Origin: Desulfosporosinus sp.
Lineage (GTDB): Bacteria > Bacillota > Desulfitobacteriia > Desulfitobacteriales > Desulfitobacteriaceae
DNA length: 39,922 nt
Reading direction: 5' to 3'
Assembly (NCBI GenBank): GCA_031292055.1
Contig: JARLHV010000069.1
Coordinates: forward strand, 1 to 39,922
Of this stretch, positions 25,014-33,405 are shown piece after piece. Both the position numbers and the translations under genes were made by a program. A model generated the notes under the pieces. That model worked only from the letters and a program-made list of their open reading frames with translations, ran no database searches and was not told the origin of the DNA. The first letter of the stretch is position 1. Every line of letters starts with the position of its first letter.

Positions 25014-26048
25014 ATGACTATTTCTACGACACTTATTTTAGTTATTGTTATACTCGTTGCGCTTATTTTCACGTTAACGAATGGTCTTCATGACGCTAGC
25101 TCTGTGGTAGCGACATTTATTTCCTGTGGCGCTGCAAACCCGATCCAAGCAATTTCTTTAGCGGCAATTTGTGGTTTCTTTGGTGCGCTGACGAGCGGTA
25201 ACGCTGTTGCCGATACCGTTTCAGGAATTGTTATAATACCTACCGAAACGGCCTTGCTTAAAGTACTTTTAGCCGCGATGTTGGGGGCTGTGGTCTGGAA
25301 CTTAGTCACTTGGAAATTGGGTTTTCCGTCAAGTTCTACGCATGCTTTGGTGGGTGGATTAGTGGGAGCGGTTTGGGTTGCTCGGGGAACAAATTATATT
25401 TTGTGGGGTTGGAGCGAGTTAATTGGCCCAAGTCATCAATTATTGGGAGTAATGAAAATTGTGGCAGCGTTAATCTTATCTCCTGTCTTGGGGTTTATAG
25501 CAGCGTTTATTCTGCAATCAGTATCGAATATTATTTTGCGTAATGCAAAATTCTCAATAAATCGTTGGATCAAAAAAATACAATGGGTTATTGCTGGGTT
25601 ATTAGCTTATAGTCATGGTGCTAATGATACTCAAAAAACGGTCGGAATTATAGGGCTAGCGTTAGCTTCCGCAAGTTATTCCAACGGTCACGTAGGGTTA
25701 ATCTGGATTAAAGGTTTAGCTGGCGCAGTAATGTTTACCGGAACGTTGTTGGGTGGTTGGCCGATTATGAAAACGATTGGCAGAGGGATCTACACAATTC
25801 GTCCGATCCATAGTCTTAACTCCCAGCTGTCCTCAGGAGGGTGCCTTGTCATAGCGACAGCACTTGGTGCGCCTGTATCCACTACGCATGTGGTTGTCGG
25901 GAGCGTAATGGGTGTTGGCGGGGCGGATGAATTTCGGATGGTTAACTGGACGATCGGGAAAGAAATTATTATTGCTTGGTGTATCACAATACCTGCGTCG
26001 GCACTTGTAGCTGCTTTGGTATTTTACTTGCTGCGTCTCGGGCAGTGA
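25014..26048 (+). CDS. pit: Low-affinity inorganic phosphate transporter (Pit)
   Basis: A 344-residue PiT-family permease moving phosphate (as metal-phosphate) with protons or sodium. The repeated family signature is visible twice: TNGLHDASSVVATFISCGAA near the start and YSHGANDTQKTVGIIGLAL in the second half. GFPSSSTHALVGGLVGA and GAPVSTTHVVVGSVMGVG are the matching second-repeat elements. About ten membrane helices are apparent. The ATG has a GAGGGAGGA site. It lies upstream of a DUF47/PhoU-like gene, the usual pairing. Confidence 0.95.
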   Translation: MTISTTLILVIVILVALIFTLTNGLHDASSVVATFISCGAANPIQAISLAAICGFFGALTSGNAVADTVSGIVIIPTETALLKVLLAAMLGAVVWNLVTWKLGFPSSSTHALVGGLVGAVWVARGTNYILWGWSELIGPSHQLLGVMKIVAALILSPVLGFIAAFILQSVSNIILRNAKFSINRWIKKIQWVIAGLLAYSHGANDTQKTVGIIGLALASASYSNGHVGLIWIKGLAGAVMFTGTLLGGWPIMKTIGRGIYTIRPIHSLNSQLSSGGCLVIATALGAPVSTTHVVVGSVMGVGGADEFRMVNWTIGKEIIIAWCITIPASALVAALVFYLLRLGQ

Positions 26049-26089
26049 CCCTTTGGCAAGCAGTTTGTTTTAGAGTAGAGGAGGATATC

Positions 26090-26713
26090 ATGGCTAGATT
26101 TAATTTTTGGGAGAGACTGTTTCCCGTAAAACGCGATTTTTATAAGATGATCGGCGATCAGGCGGAAGCCTCTAGCAATGTGGTAGGATATTTAGGGCGT
26201 TGGCTTAACAGTCGCGCAACAGAAGATTACCAGCTGTTATTACGCGAAGTAGAGGTTGCCGATCGGTGTCGGTTTACTATGGAAGATAATCTCATCGAAG
26301 CCTTTATCACCCCGTTTGATCGCCAGGACATCTATTCTCTTTCCGTTGAAATGGATAGGATCGTCCAATATGCAAAATCTACGCTCATGGAAATGGAAGC
26401 ATTTGAAATAGGTGAGGATTCAATCATTCAGGCCATGGTGCAGCAACTAAAGATAGGAACAGATCAACTTGCTGAGGCAATTCAGCGTTTGAAAGACTAT
26501 CCACGCAAGTCTCAAATTCAGATAGGGAAAATCCGCCAGGTCCAGCTTATTATCGAAGAGGAGTATCGGGCAGGCATGGTGGCCTTATTTAATAGTCCCG
26601 ACCCCATGCATGCCTTGAAATATAGAGAAGTGTATCATCATCTTAAAGATGCAGAGGTTTACTTAGGTTACACTACCGACATTTTACATAAGATTGTCGT
26701 GCGTGTGGTTTAA
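26090..26713 (+). CDS. DUF47/PhoU-like protein, partner of Pit
   Basis: A 207-residue all-helical protein of the DUF47 (PhoU-related) family, which commonly accompanies Pit permeases and is thought to modulate them. MARFNFWERLFPVKRDFYKMI is the typical opening. ADRCRFTMEDNLIEAFITPFDRQDI matches the family core with its acidic metal-binding residues. The ATG at 26090 is chosen for its GAGGAGG site at 6 nt. A longer frame beginning inside pit is the same reading frame without a ribosome site. The gap to pit is 41 nt, so the two are one operon. Confidence 0.9.
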   Translation: MARFNFWERLFPVKRDFYKMIGDQAEASSNVVGYLGRWLNSRATEDYQLLLREVEVADRCRFTMEDNLIEAFITPFDRQDIYSLSVEMDRIVQYAKSTLMEMEAFEIGEDSIIQAMVQQLKIGTDQLAEAIQRLKDYPRKSQIQIGKIRQVQLIIEEEYRAGMVALFNSPDPMHALKYREVYHHLKDAEVYLGYTTDILHKIVVRVV

Positions 26714-26724
26714 GGAGTATCCCC

Positions 26725-27537
26725 TTAATTACTTTCCTTAACCTCTTCAATTAACTGGGCGATCGTTCCATTCATAGCGGGGTACCCTAGTTTTAGGTCT
26801 TCTAATGTCGTTACAATTCTCTGCAGGATGAAATAGTCTCTAAACCATCTGTGATCGGCAGGGACAACATACCAAGGGGCTTGTTCAGTACTACAGTTAG
26901 AAAGTACGTCGGCATAACATTGCTGATATTTGTCCCAGAACTTTCTCTCCGCAAGATCGGCCATAGAGAACTTCCAATGTTTTTCAGGTGTTTCTAATCG
27001 GCTCAAGAGTTTTTTTTGCTGAAATTCTTTGGATATGTGCAAAAAGAACTTTAAGATGATCGTTCCGTTACTGACAAGATATTTTTCAAACTCAGTTATT
27101 TCTTTAAATCGAGCCAGAGCAATCGGATCGTTGATCATCTTATGGACTCGTGTTACTAGGACATCTTCATAGTAGGAGCGGTTAAACACGGTGATATTGC
27201 CTTTAATCGGGGTTTCTTTGTGGGCCCTCCAAAGGTAGTCATGCTCTGATTCCAAGAGAGTAGGTTGCTTAAAGCTTTGAACGACAAAACCATTGGGATT
27301 CACTCCAGCCAGGGCCTTTTTAACTGTACCATCCTTGCCACTGCAATCCATTCCTTGCAAAATTATAAGTAGGCTAAATTTTTTAGAGGCATAGAAGACT
27401 TCTTGAAGTTCAATAAACTTTTCTTGTAACTCTAAATACTTATCTTGGATATCTTTTTTGTCTAACTTGTCGGTATCCGTTGGACAGAAATCGTTTAAAT
27501 CGATCTTCTTACTTGAACTAATTGTAAATTGCTTCAA
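26725..27537 (-). CDS. ppk2: Polyphosphate kinase 2 family protein
   Basis: PPK2 enzymes transfer phosphate between polyphosphate and nucleotides, usually phosphorylating nucleotides. The 270-residue single-domain form carries the P-loop GMDCSGKDGT (62-71) and the VNPNGFVVQSFKQPT and FNRSYYEDVLVTRVH segments that form the Walker B/lid region. A single PPK2 domain of this size fits class I or class III; which one cannot be settled by eye. The start is TTG, with AAAGGAG at 9 nt. It converges with the DUF47 gene (11 nt apart). It lies near ppk1 and the Ppx genes in a polyphosphate cluster. Confidence 0.92.
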   Translation of the reverse strand: MKQFTISSSKKIDLNDFCPTDTDKLDKKDIQDKYLELQEKFIELQEVFYASKKFSLLIILQGMDCSGKDGTVKKALAGVNPNGFVVQSFKQPTLLESEHDYLWRAHKETPIKGNITVFNRSYYEDVLVTRVHKMINDPIALARFKEITEFEKYLVSNGTIILKFFLHISKEFQQKKLLSRLETPEKHWKFSMADLAERKFWDKYQQCYADVLSNCSTEQAPWYVVPADHRWFRDYFILQRIVTTLEDLKLGYPAMNGTIAQLIEEVKESN

Positions 27538-27613
27538 TTTTTCAAACTCCTTTTAATATAAATAATACTTTAGATTGCACAGGGCTATGCATTAATTGCG
27601 TAGATATTGTACT

Positions 27614-27645
27614 AAACAGGAGGTAACCAAAATCACCTCCTGTTT
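27614..27645. terminator. Hairpin between the polybasic small gene and ppk2
   Basis: AAACAGGAGGT (27614-27624) pairs perfectly with 27635-27645 around a 10-nt loop. It sits just past the stop of the leftward small gene. There is no long T run, so termination strength is uncertain. Confidence 0.5.
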
Positions 27646-27658
27646 ATGTAGGACTAAT

Positions 27659-27856
27659 TTATTCAGCTTTGCATTTGCACTTAACTTTTTTTTCTTTGCG
27701 TAGCTTCATTTTCTTCAACTTCTTTTTATTAACGAGGGTATTAACTTCTGTTTGAAGTTTAACAAACTTAGCGTCTAATTCTGCTATCTTAAGCGTAAGG
27801 ATGGCTATATCCGGATGGCCCTTGTCACTTTCATTTTCTTCAACTTCTTCTATCAT
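27659..27856 (-). CDS. Small acidic-coil/polylysine-tail protein
   Basis: A 65-residue protein I do not recognise. The first third is acidic (MIEEVEENESDKGH). The middle (AILTLKIAELDAKFVKLQTE) is a likely coiled coil. The tail from NKKKLKKMKLRKEKK to KCKCKAE is packed with lysine and ends with two cysteines. ATG 27856 is chosen because GGAGG lies 7 nt before it. It lies between ppk1 and ppk2 on the same strand as both. The polybasic tail would suit a polyanion such as polyphosphate or RNA, but that is inference. Confidence 0.65.
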   Translation of the reverse strand: MIEEVEENESDKGHPDIAILTLKIAELDAKFVKLQTEVNTLVNKKKLKKMKLRKEKKVKCKCKAE

Positions 27857-27962
27857 CAGAAAACCTCCAATCATTAATCTTCGATCTGAACTTGGTTATT
27901 TAATTTCAGAAACGCATAGATTAATTATATTCATTACAAGTATATAACATTTCTCAACAAAA

Positions 27963-30098
27963 TCAAGGTTCAACGATTTTGTCGGAGAGAACAGGTACAA
28001 ATTCTGTATCAGGAAGAGCTGTTTCGACGAGAAAGGTTTCTGCTAAGGAAGAGTTAAGGAAGATTTCTTGGCTATTAACAGTTTCCTTCCCTCGTTTATC
28101 GATTTTACTGTAGGTACCATCTAAATTTAGAAATCTTGATTTAGAGGTATCCTGTAAGGCTAAAGCTAAGACATTCATTACTTTTTCTCGAGCAGTCGGG
28201 TCCTCAACCGGAAATAAAAGTTCAACCCTTCTATCTAAGTTTCGCTTCATCAGATCGGCACTGGAAAGATAAATTGCTTCTTCACCATCTCCATAAAAAT
28301 AATAGATTCGGCTATGCTCGAGAAATCTGCCGACGATGCTCCGAACCGTAATACGCTCGCTAATTAAGGGTACTTTTGGCCGCAGACAGCAGATACCTCG
28401 TACAATTAAATCAATCGTGACACCAGCAATAGAAGCCTCATAAAGTGCCTCAATGATTTCTGTATCGACCAAAGAATTGAGCTTGGCAATTATTCTCGCC
28501 TGTTTGCCTAAGTTTGCGTATTCGGTTTCGGTGTGGATTAAATCTAAAAACTTTTTCCGCAAGCTGATGGGAGCAAGCGTCAGTTTGTAAAGCTGAGAGG
28601 GGCTGGAACAGCCGGATAATGTGTTGAAGATAGCGGAGGCATCTGCTCCAAAATAGGGATTAGCGGTCAATAAGCCTAAATCCGTGTATAATTTTGCCGT
28701 AACATCGTTATAATTGCCGGTTCCCAGATGGACGTATCTCTTGATAAAACCCTCTTCACGTCGCACAATTAATAATATTTTGCAATGAGCTTTTAAGCCA
28801 ACCAGTCCATAGATCACATGACAACCAGCCGTTTCGAGTTTTTTGGCCCAAATGATATTATTTTGTTCATCAAAGCGTGCTTTTAACTCTAAGAGCACGG
28901 TAACTTGTTTTCCGTTGTCAGCCGCCTGAGCTAAGGCTTCGACAATAGGGGAATTGCCGCTTACTCGATAAAGTGTTTGTTTAATTGCCAGAACGTCGGG
29001 ATCTTCGGCTGCTTTTTTAACGAGATCCACGATCATATCAAAGGAATCATAGGGATGATGTAAGAGAATGTCTTGATTAGAGATTGATTTAAAGATATCG
29101 TCATCATCATTATCTAAAAGAGTAGTATAGGCATTTGGCTTGATCGGCTTATAGCGTAGAGAGTCATAGCCCTTTAGTCCACTTAATTTCATTAAAAAGG
29201 TTAGATCAATGGGCCCAATGATTTTATACTCAGCTTCGGCCGAAATCTCTAATTCTTCTTCTAAAAGTTTGAGAACCAAAGGATTTAGACCATGTTCAAT
29301 TTCCAGGCGAATGGCACTGCCCCATTTTCTTTGCTTTAAGGATAACTGAACGGCCGTGAGAAGATCTTCCGATTCATCTTCAGCAACGTCTAGAAAAGCA
29401 TTGCGGGTGATTCGATAGCACCCGGTGGAGATAACCTTGTGATTATCAAAGAGGGCAGTTAGATTTAATTTTATGATTTCTTCTAATAAGATAAAGGATT
29501 TCATAGATTCTGCAGAAGGGATTTCTACAAATCTATTTAAGACTGAAGGAACTTGGATTGTGCCAAATAGGAGGTTATCTGGATTAGTAATATCCTCTAA
29601 TAATAAGGCTATGTTAAGAGTTTTATTTAAAATTAAAGGGAACGGTTGATTTTTATTAACTACCATAGGGGTTAGTACTGGGAAAATGTTATTATCATAA
29701 TAGTCCCGAATAAAATCGAGTTGAATAGTGTTTAAATTCTGCGGTTTAATAAAGTGAATATCTACTTTCTTAAGAGATTTTATTAAGGAACGATTGTAAC
29801 AATTGTACATATCAAAGACTTGTTTATGGGTTCGAGTGGATATTTTTTCAATTTGTTCATTAGGAGTAAGGCCAGAAGGGTCAATTTTCATAAAGTTGGC
29901 TTCAACAATACCCTGTAAGGAGGCTACCCGAATCATAAAAAATTCGTCCAAATTAGACCCTACGATTGAAAGGAATTTTAAGCGTTCAAAAAGTGGATTG
30001 TTTGTATCTAGTGCCTCTTCTAAAACTCTTTCGTTAAATTCTAACCAACTAAGTTCTCTATTAATAAAATGCAAGCTTGAAAAAGAATGATTACTCAA
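27963..30098 (-). CDS. ppk: Polyphosphate kinase 1
   Basis: Makes polyphosphate from ATP reversibly through a phosphohistidine. The 711-residue chain has the four-domain PPK1 form: the N-terminal FINRELSWLEFNERVLEEA and SNLDEFFMIRVA segments, a head domain, and two phospholipase-D-like C-terminal domains. KARFDEQNNIIWAKKLE lies near residue 405. YVHLGTGNYN near 454 contains the autophosphorylated histidine. SADLMKRNLDRRVELLFPV lies near 612. The TTG start has AAAGGAT, located in the last codons of the upstream Ppx-like gene (7-nt gap), so translation is probably coupled. Confidence 0.96.
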   Translation of the reverse strand: MSNHSFSSLHFINRELSWLEFNERVLEEALDTNNPLFERLKFLSIVGSNLDEFFMIRVASLQGIVEANFMKIDPSGLTPNEQIEKISTRTHKQVFDMYNCYNRSLIKSLKKVDIHFIKPQNLNTIQLDFIRDYYDNNIFPVLTPMVVNKNQPFPLILNKTLNIALLLEDITNPDNLLFGTIQVPSVLNRFVEIPSAESMKSFILLEEIIKLNLTALFDNHKVISTGCYRITRNAFLDVAEDESEDLLTAVQLSLKQRKWGSAIRLEIEHGLNPLVLKLLEEELEISAEAEYKIIGPIDLTFLMKLSGLKGYDSLRYKPIKPNAYTTLLDNDDDDIFKSISNQDILLHHPYDSFDMIVDLVKKAAEDPDVLAIKQTLYRVSGNSPIVEALAQAADNGKQVTVLLELKARFDEQNNIIWAKKLETAGCHVIYGLVGLKAHCKILLIVRREEGFIKRYVHLGTGNYNDVTAKLYTDLGLLTANPYFGADASAIFNTLSGCSSPSQLYKLTLAPISLRKKFLDLIHTETEYANLGKQARIIAKLNSLVDTEIIEALYEASIAGVTIDLIVRGICCLRPKVPLISERITVRSIVGRFLEHSRIYYFYGDGEEAIYLSSADLMKRNLDRRVELLFPVEDPTAREKVMNVLALALQDTSKSRFLNLDGTYSKIDKRGKETVNSQEIFLNSSLAETFLVETALPDTEFVPVLSDKIVEP

Positions 30099-30105
30099 TG
30101 GCGTT

Positions 30106-31635
30106 TTATCCTTTCAGTTTAATTTTGATGCCCATAACTTCTTGGAAAAATTCCACGTTATTCATTATATCCCACTTTTCTAAGAGAATATCTTTATTAC
30201 TTAGTAAGCTAAGTTGGAGGGTGTCGTCGGTAACCAGTACTTCGATATCATGAATCTTTTGCATATGGGAAATATCCATGGATTCGGCGATTTTCAAAAT
30301 TGCCGACAATTTTGAGACTAAGATTTTTTCATGATGGCTTAAGACATTATAACTGCGATCGGCATAAGTTGGTATCCGTGTGGTGTGGTATTTGGCGATA
30401 TTGGCAATTAATTCGAGTTCTTTATCCGAGAAGCCCATGATGCTCTGAGTTCGAATAATATTGGAGGAATGGTTGCCATGCTCACTCAAACTAACATAGT
30501 TGCCAGAATCATGCAGGATCGCGGCCACCTGGAGATATAATTTCTCTTGATAGCCCAGTTTGTGATACTTCCAAGTTTTATCAAACAAGGATAAGGACAT
30601 TTTTTCGACATAGGAAGCATGTTGTTTATCAACGCCATATTTCTCGGCCATATACCAGACGGAACTAATAATATCATTTTCAGCATTTGTTTTTCGGGGA
30701 AGATCATACAATTTATCAATCAGTCCATAGAGAATACCCAGACGGTTGGTAATCATGGGTGCATAGATACCCAGCGCTTTGGTCCTACTTAAAAAGCTAT
30801 GAAAGATTAAAATTGCAGGTAATAATAACTCCGCTTGTGCAGCGGAAATCCGAAATGTATCAACCATCTGATCAGTATTCATTTCTCTGACGTCCATATA
30901 GAGCTGATCAAGGATTGCTCTGCTAATATAGGATTGATTTTTCAAATTACAAATTTCTAAGATGGTTGTCAGTTCTCCGCCCAGTCCAATAAATTGTTTG
31001 ATAGGCATTTCTTTTAGTTTCGGCTTCAGTAAATAGATTTTGCTTTCAATATATTCTTCCATCACCTTGGGGAAAGAAATAGTTTTTGTTTCTAAGGTAG
31101 ATAGGATTTCCCTTAATCTTAAAGGTCCCATTTTAAGATGTTCTGTAAATTTTAAGCCGTCACTAGCATACATGGAAACTTCAACCCTGCCGGAGGTTAG
31201 ATTGACGATAATCAAATCTGTAAGGTCTATGTTGCTAAATTCATTTAAATGATTCCGCAAGGCTTTGTATATTAAAAATCTTTCTTGGACATTATTAATG
31301 ATCTCAACATCAATTCCGGCAACAAGTCTGATTTGTTCAATTATGTAGTCGCGGTTATCTGCTTCGCGAAGTCCACTCGTTCCAACTGCTCTGTATATTT
31401 TTACACCGTAATCTTTCATTAACTTGGCAAAACCTTTTAATCCGCCACAAGTTTCTTTAATGGTTTTAGGAGAAATTCTACCTTGAGCGTAAGTATCTTT
31501 ACCAATATTGTTGGACAGGGAAGTCTCCTCTAAAATCATTAAGGTGCCATCAGGAATTAATTGGGCAATACTCATTCTTAAGAAATCAGATCCTACAATA
31601 ATAGCCGCTACAACTTCATTCTTCATCTTTTTCAT
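30106..31635 (-). CDS. Ppx/GppA-like protein with degenerate phosphatase site and intact HD-like domain
   Basis: A 509-residue Ppx/GppA-fold protein with a C-terminal HD-like domain, immediately upstream of and coupled to ppk1. The first phosphate-loop motif, normally D-x-G-S-N, reads IIVGSD (12-17). The SGxEEA motif reads NNVQER (114-119). The second loop DIGGGSTE reads VNLTSGRVE (144-152). These losses argue against exopolyphosphatase activity. The C-terminal domain keeps LHDSGN and EHGNHSSNII with a later KYH. It may be a regulatory subunit or sensor of PPK1 or of the divergent Ppx. The ATG has AAGGAG at 8 nt. Confidence 0.85.
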   Translation of the reverse strand: MKKMKNEVVAAIIVGSDFLRMSIAQLIPDGTLMILEETSLSNNIGKDTYAQGRISPKTIKETCGGLKGFAKLMKDYGVKIYRAVGTSGLREADNRDYIIEQIRLVAGIDVEIINNVQERFLIYKALRNHLNEFSNIDLTDLIIVNLTSGRVEVSMYASDGLKFTEHLKMGPLRLREILSTLETKTISFPKVMEEYIESKIYLLKPKLKEMPIKQFIGLGGELTTILEICNLKNQSYISRAILDQLYMDVREMNTDQMVDTFRISAAQAELLLPAILIFHSFLSRTKALGIYAPMITNRLGILYGLIDKLYDLPRKTNAENDIISSVWYMAEKYGVDKQHASYVEKMSLSLFDKTWKYHKLGYQEKLYLQVAAILHDSGNYVSLSEHGNHSSNIIRTQSIMGFSDKELELIANIAKYHTTRIPTYADRSYNVLSHHEKILVSKLSAILKIAESMDISHMQKIHDIEVLVTDDTLQLSLLSNKDILLEKWDIMNNVEFFQEVMGIKIKLKG

Positions 31636-31747
31636 TTTCCTGGCTCCTTAGATAACAGATTGCTAAAGACTGTTAAGTAATTGACTAATTTCTGCGGTTT
31701 ATACCAAGCTATTCTCGAGGGGATTATTAAATTTAAGCTAAACAACC

Positions 31748-31776
31748 TTGTAAGTAAACAGAAATACATATATTAT
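31748..31776 (+). promoter_or_regulatory. Candidate promoter of the divergent ppx gene
   Basis: TTGTAA (31748-31753), a 17-nt spacer and TATTAT (31771-31776) make a plausible vegetative promoter, giving a leader of about 40 nt before the ATG at 31821. The leftward promoter for the Ppx-like/ppk1 pair must also lie in this 185-nt gap, but I cannot place it. Confidence 0.45.
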
Positions 31777-31820
31777 AAAACTGATTTAGCTTATTATATT
31801 ATATCTTAGGGAGAAATAAA

Positions 31821-33320
31821 ATGAAGAATATTGGTGTCATAGATATTGGCTCTAACTCAATGAGATTAATGTTGGTTGAAATCGGTAAAAAGAACTATTT
31901 TCGAATTCTGGACGAGGCTAAGGAAACCGTTAGATTAGGAATGGATATGACCATCGATGGAGGACTTGATCCTATCAGGATGGAAAAAGCTCTCAGTGCC
32001 CTAACGAGTTTCCAATCTCTATGTGAAGGTTTAGGAAGATGCAATATATTTCCCGTTGCCACGGAGGCTGTTCGGCGCGCAAGTAATCAGAAGGAATTTC
32101 TGGACATGGTCAAAGCAACGTTAAATATGGAAATCCGGGTTTTATCTGGAGCTGAAGAAGCATACTACGATTATTTTGGTGTGATTAATAGTTTGGATTT
32201 TGCCAATGGGTTAATCATGGATATTGGTGGATCGAGTACGGAGCTCATCTGGGTAAAAAATAAGAGTAAAAAGGAAGCGATCAGTCTTCCCTTCGGAGCG
32301 CTGACTATTTCTAATCAATTTAACCTTACGGAAAAGATGAACAGTGATACTGAGAAAGAGTTAAATAAATATTTGGCTTCCCAGTTTAAAAAGGTGACTT
32401 GGTTAGAAGGAGTAAAAGATTTACCGCTTATCGGAGTTGGGGGAACTGTCCGAAACATTGGGAGAATTTCCAGGAAAACTGTTAATTACCCTATAGATCG
32501 TTCTCATAATTACCAAATGGAGTCTTCTGAAGTATTTGATATCTATGATTCGATAAAATATAAAAATGCTGAGCAACGACGAAAGATCAAAGGTCTTTCC
32601 AAGGAACGCAGCGATATGTTTATTGGGGCTTTTTCGGTGGCTACAGCATTGCTGACATTTTGTAACAACCGGCAACTGATTGTAAGTGGCAGTGGGCTCA
32701 GAGAAGGCTTGATCTATGAAATCATGCGGGGAGAACAGGTGATTAAGGATGTTCTCGACTCCTCGCTTAATAATGTCATAAAAACATTAAAAATAGATAA
32801 GACTCATGCTTATCACGTCTGGGAACTCGCCGAGAGCTTGTATACACAGTTGAAACCGCTACATAAAATTAATGGCAATTCATATAAAATATTAAAGACA
32901 GCTGCCATGCTCAATGATTGCGGTAAAACAATTAATTTTTACAATTATCACAAACATAATTTTTACATGCTCACGAATTTCCCGATTAATGGCTTGTCTC
33001 ATAAAGAGTTGATTTTGGCAGCGTATACTATGATGTTGAGCGTAAAGGAAAATTTCGACATTGATAATTCTCCCTATGTTACGCTTTTAAATGAAGAAGA
33101 CAAATACGTCATTCAAAGGTTAGGGATTGTTTTAAGATTGGCAGAATGTTTTGATAGAAAACGAAATGGAAATATAACTAAAGTTGTCTGCAAACTAAAA
33201 TCAGATGGTTTGTTTCTTCATTTATTCTCAAAAGGTTCAACTGAAGGGGAACGCAAAGAGGTTGAAAGCCGGGGAGCTTATTTTACGAAAGTGTTCGGCA
33301 AAACGCTGCAATTTGAGTAG
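31821..33320 (+). CDS. ppx: Exopolyphosphatase (Ppx/GppA family)
   Basis: A 499-residue enzyme that would remove terminal phosphate from polyphosphate or convert pppGpp to ppGpp. The actin-like ATPase-fold motifs are intact: VIDIGSNSMRL (6-16, D8), VATEAVRRA, VLSGAEEAYYDYFG (107-120), MDIGGSSTEL (133-142) and IGVGGTVRNIGR. The C-terminal HD-like domain is degraded: the usual LHD/LHE reads LNDCGK near residue 361, although YHKHN remains. The ATG follows AGGGAG. It is divergent from the degenerate Ppx-like/ppk1 pair. Confidence 0.92.
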   Translation: MKNIGVIDIGSNSMRLMLVEIGKKNYFRILDEAKETVRLGMDMTIDGGLDPIRMEKALSALTSFQSLCEGLGRCNIFPVATEAVRRASNQKEFLDMVKATLNMEIRVLSGAEEAYYDYFGVINSLDFANGLIMDIGGSSTELIWVKNKSKKEAISLPFGALTISNQFNLTEKMNSDTEKELNKYLASQFKKVTWLEGVKDLPLIGVGGTVRNIGRISRKTVNYPIDRSHNYQMESSEVFDIYDSIKYKNAEQRRKIKGLSKERSDMFIGAFSVATALLTFCNNRQLIVSGSGLREGLIYEIMRGEQVIKDVLDSSLNNVIKTLKIDKTHAYHVWELAESLYTQLKPLHKINGNSYKILKTAAMLNDCGKTINFYNYHKHNFYMLTNFPINGLSHKELILAAYTMMLSVKENFDIDNSPYVTLLNEEDKYVIQRLGIVLRLAECFDRKRNGNITKVVCKLKSDGLFLHLFSKGSTEGERKEVESRGAYFTKVFGKTLQFE

Positions 33321-33348
33321 GAGTGCTTCGGATTTTAACTTTTCCATA

Positions 33349-33384
33349 CAGAATGCCCCAGAGCTTAAGCTCTGGGGCATTCTG
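33349..33384. terminator. Palindromic bidirectional terminator
   Basis: A perfect 36-nt palindrome (18-bp arms, 33349-33366 with 33367-33384, a minimal loop forming in the AGCTTAAGCT centre) lies between the convergent ppx and SNF2 genes, with T-rich flanks (AACTTTTCC on the left). Confidence 0.8.
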
Positions 33385-33405
33385 ATAGTTCAAATTAAGT
33401 TTGTT

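Noticed and set aside
25976..26089. A 38-residue N-terminal extension of the DUF47 protein overlapping pit.
   Set aside because: The family begins at MARFNFWERLF, which has its own GAGGAGG site; the upstream part is the out-of-frame end of pit.
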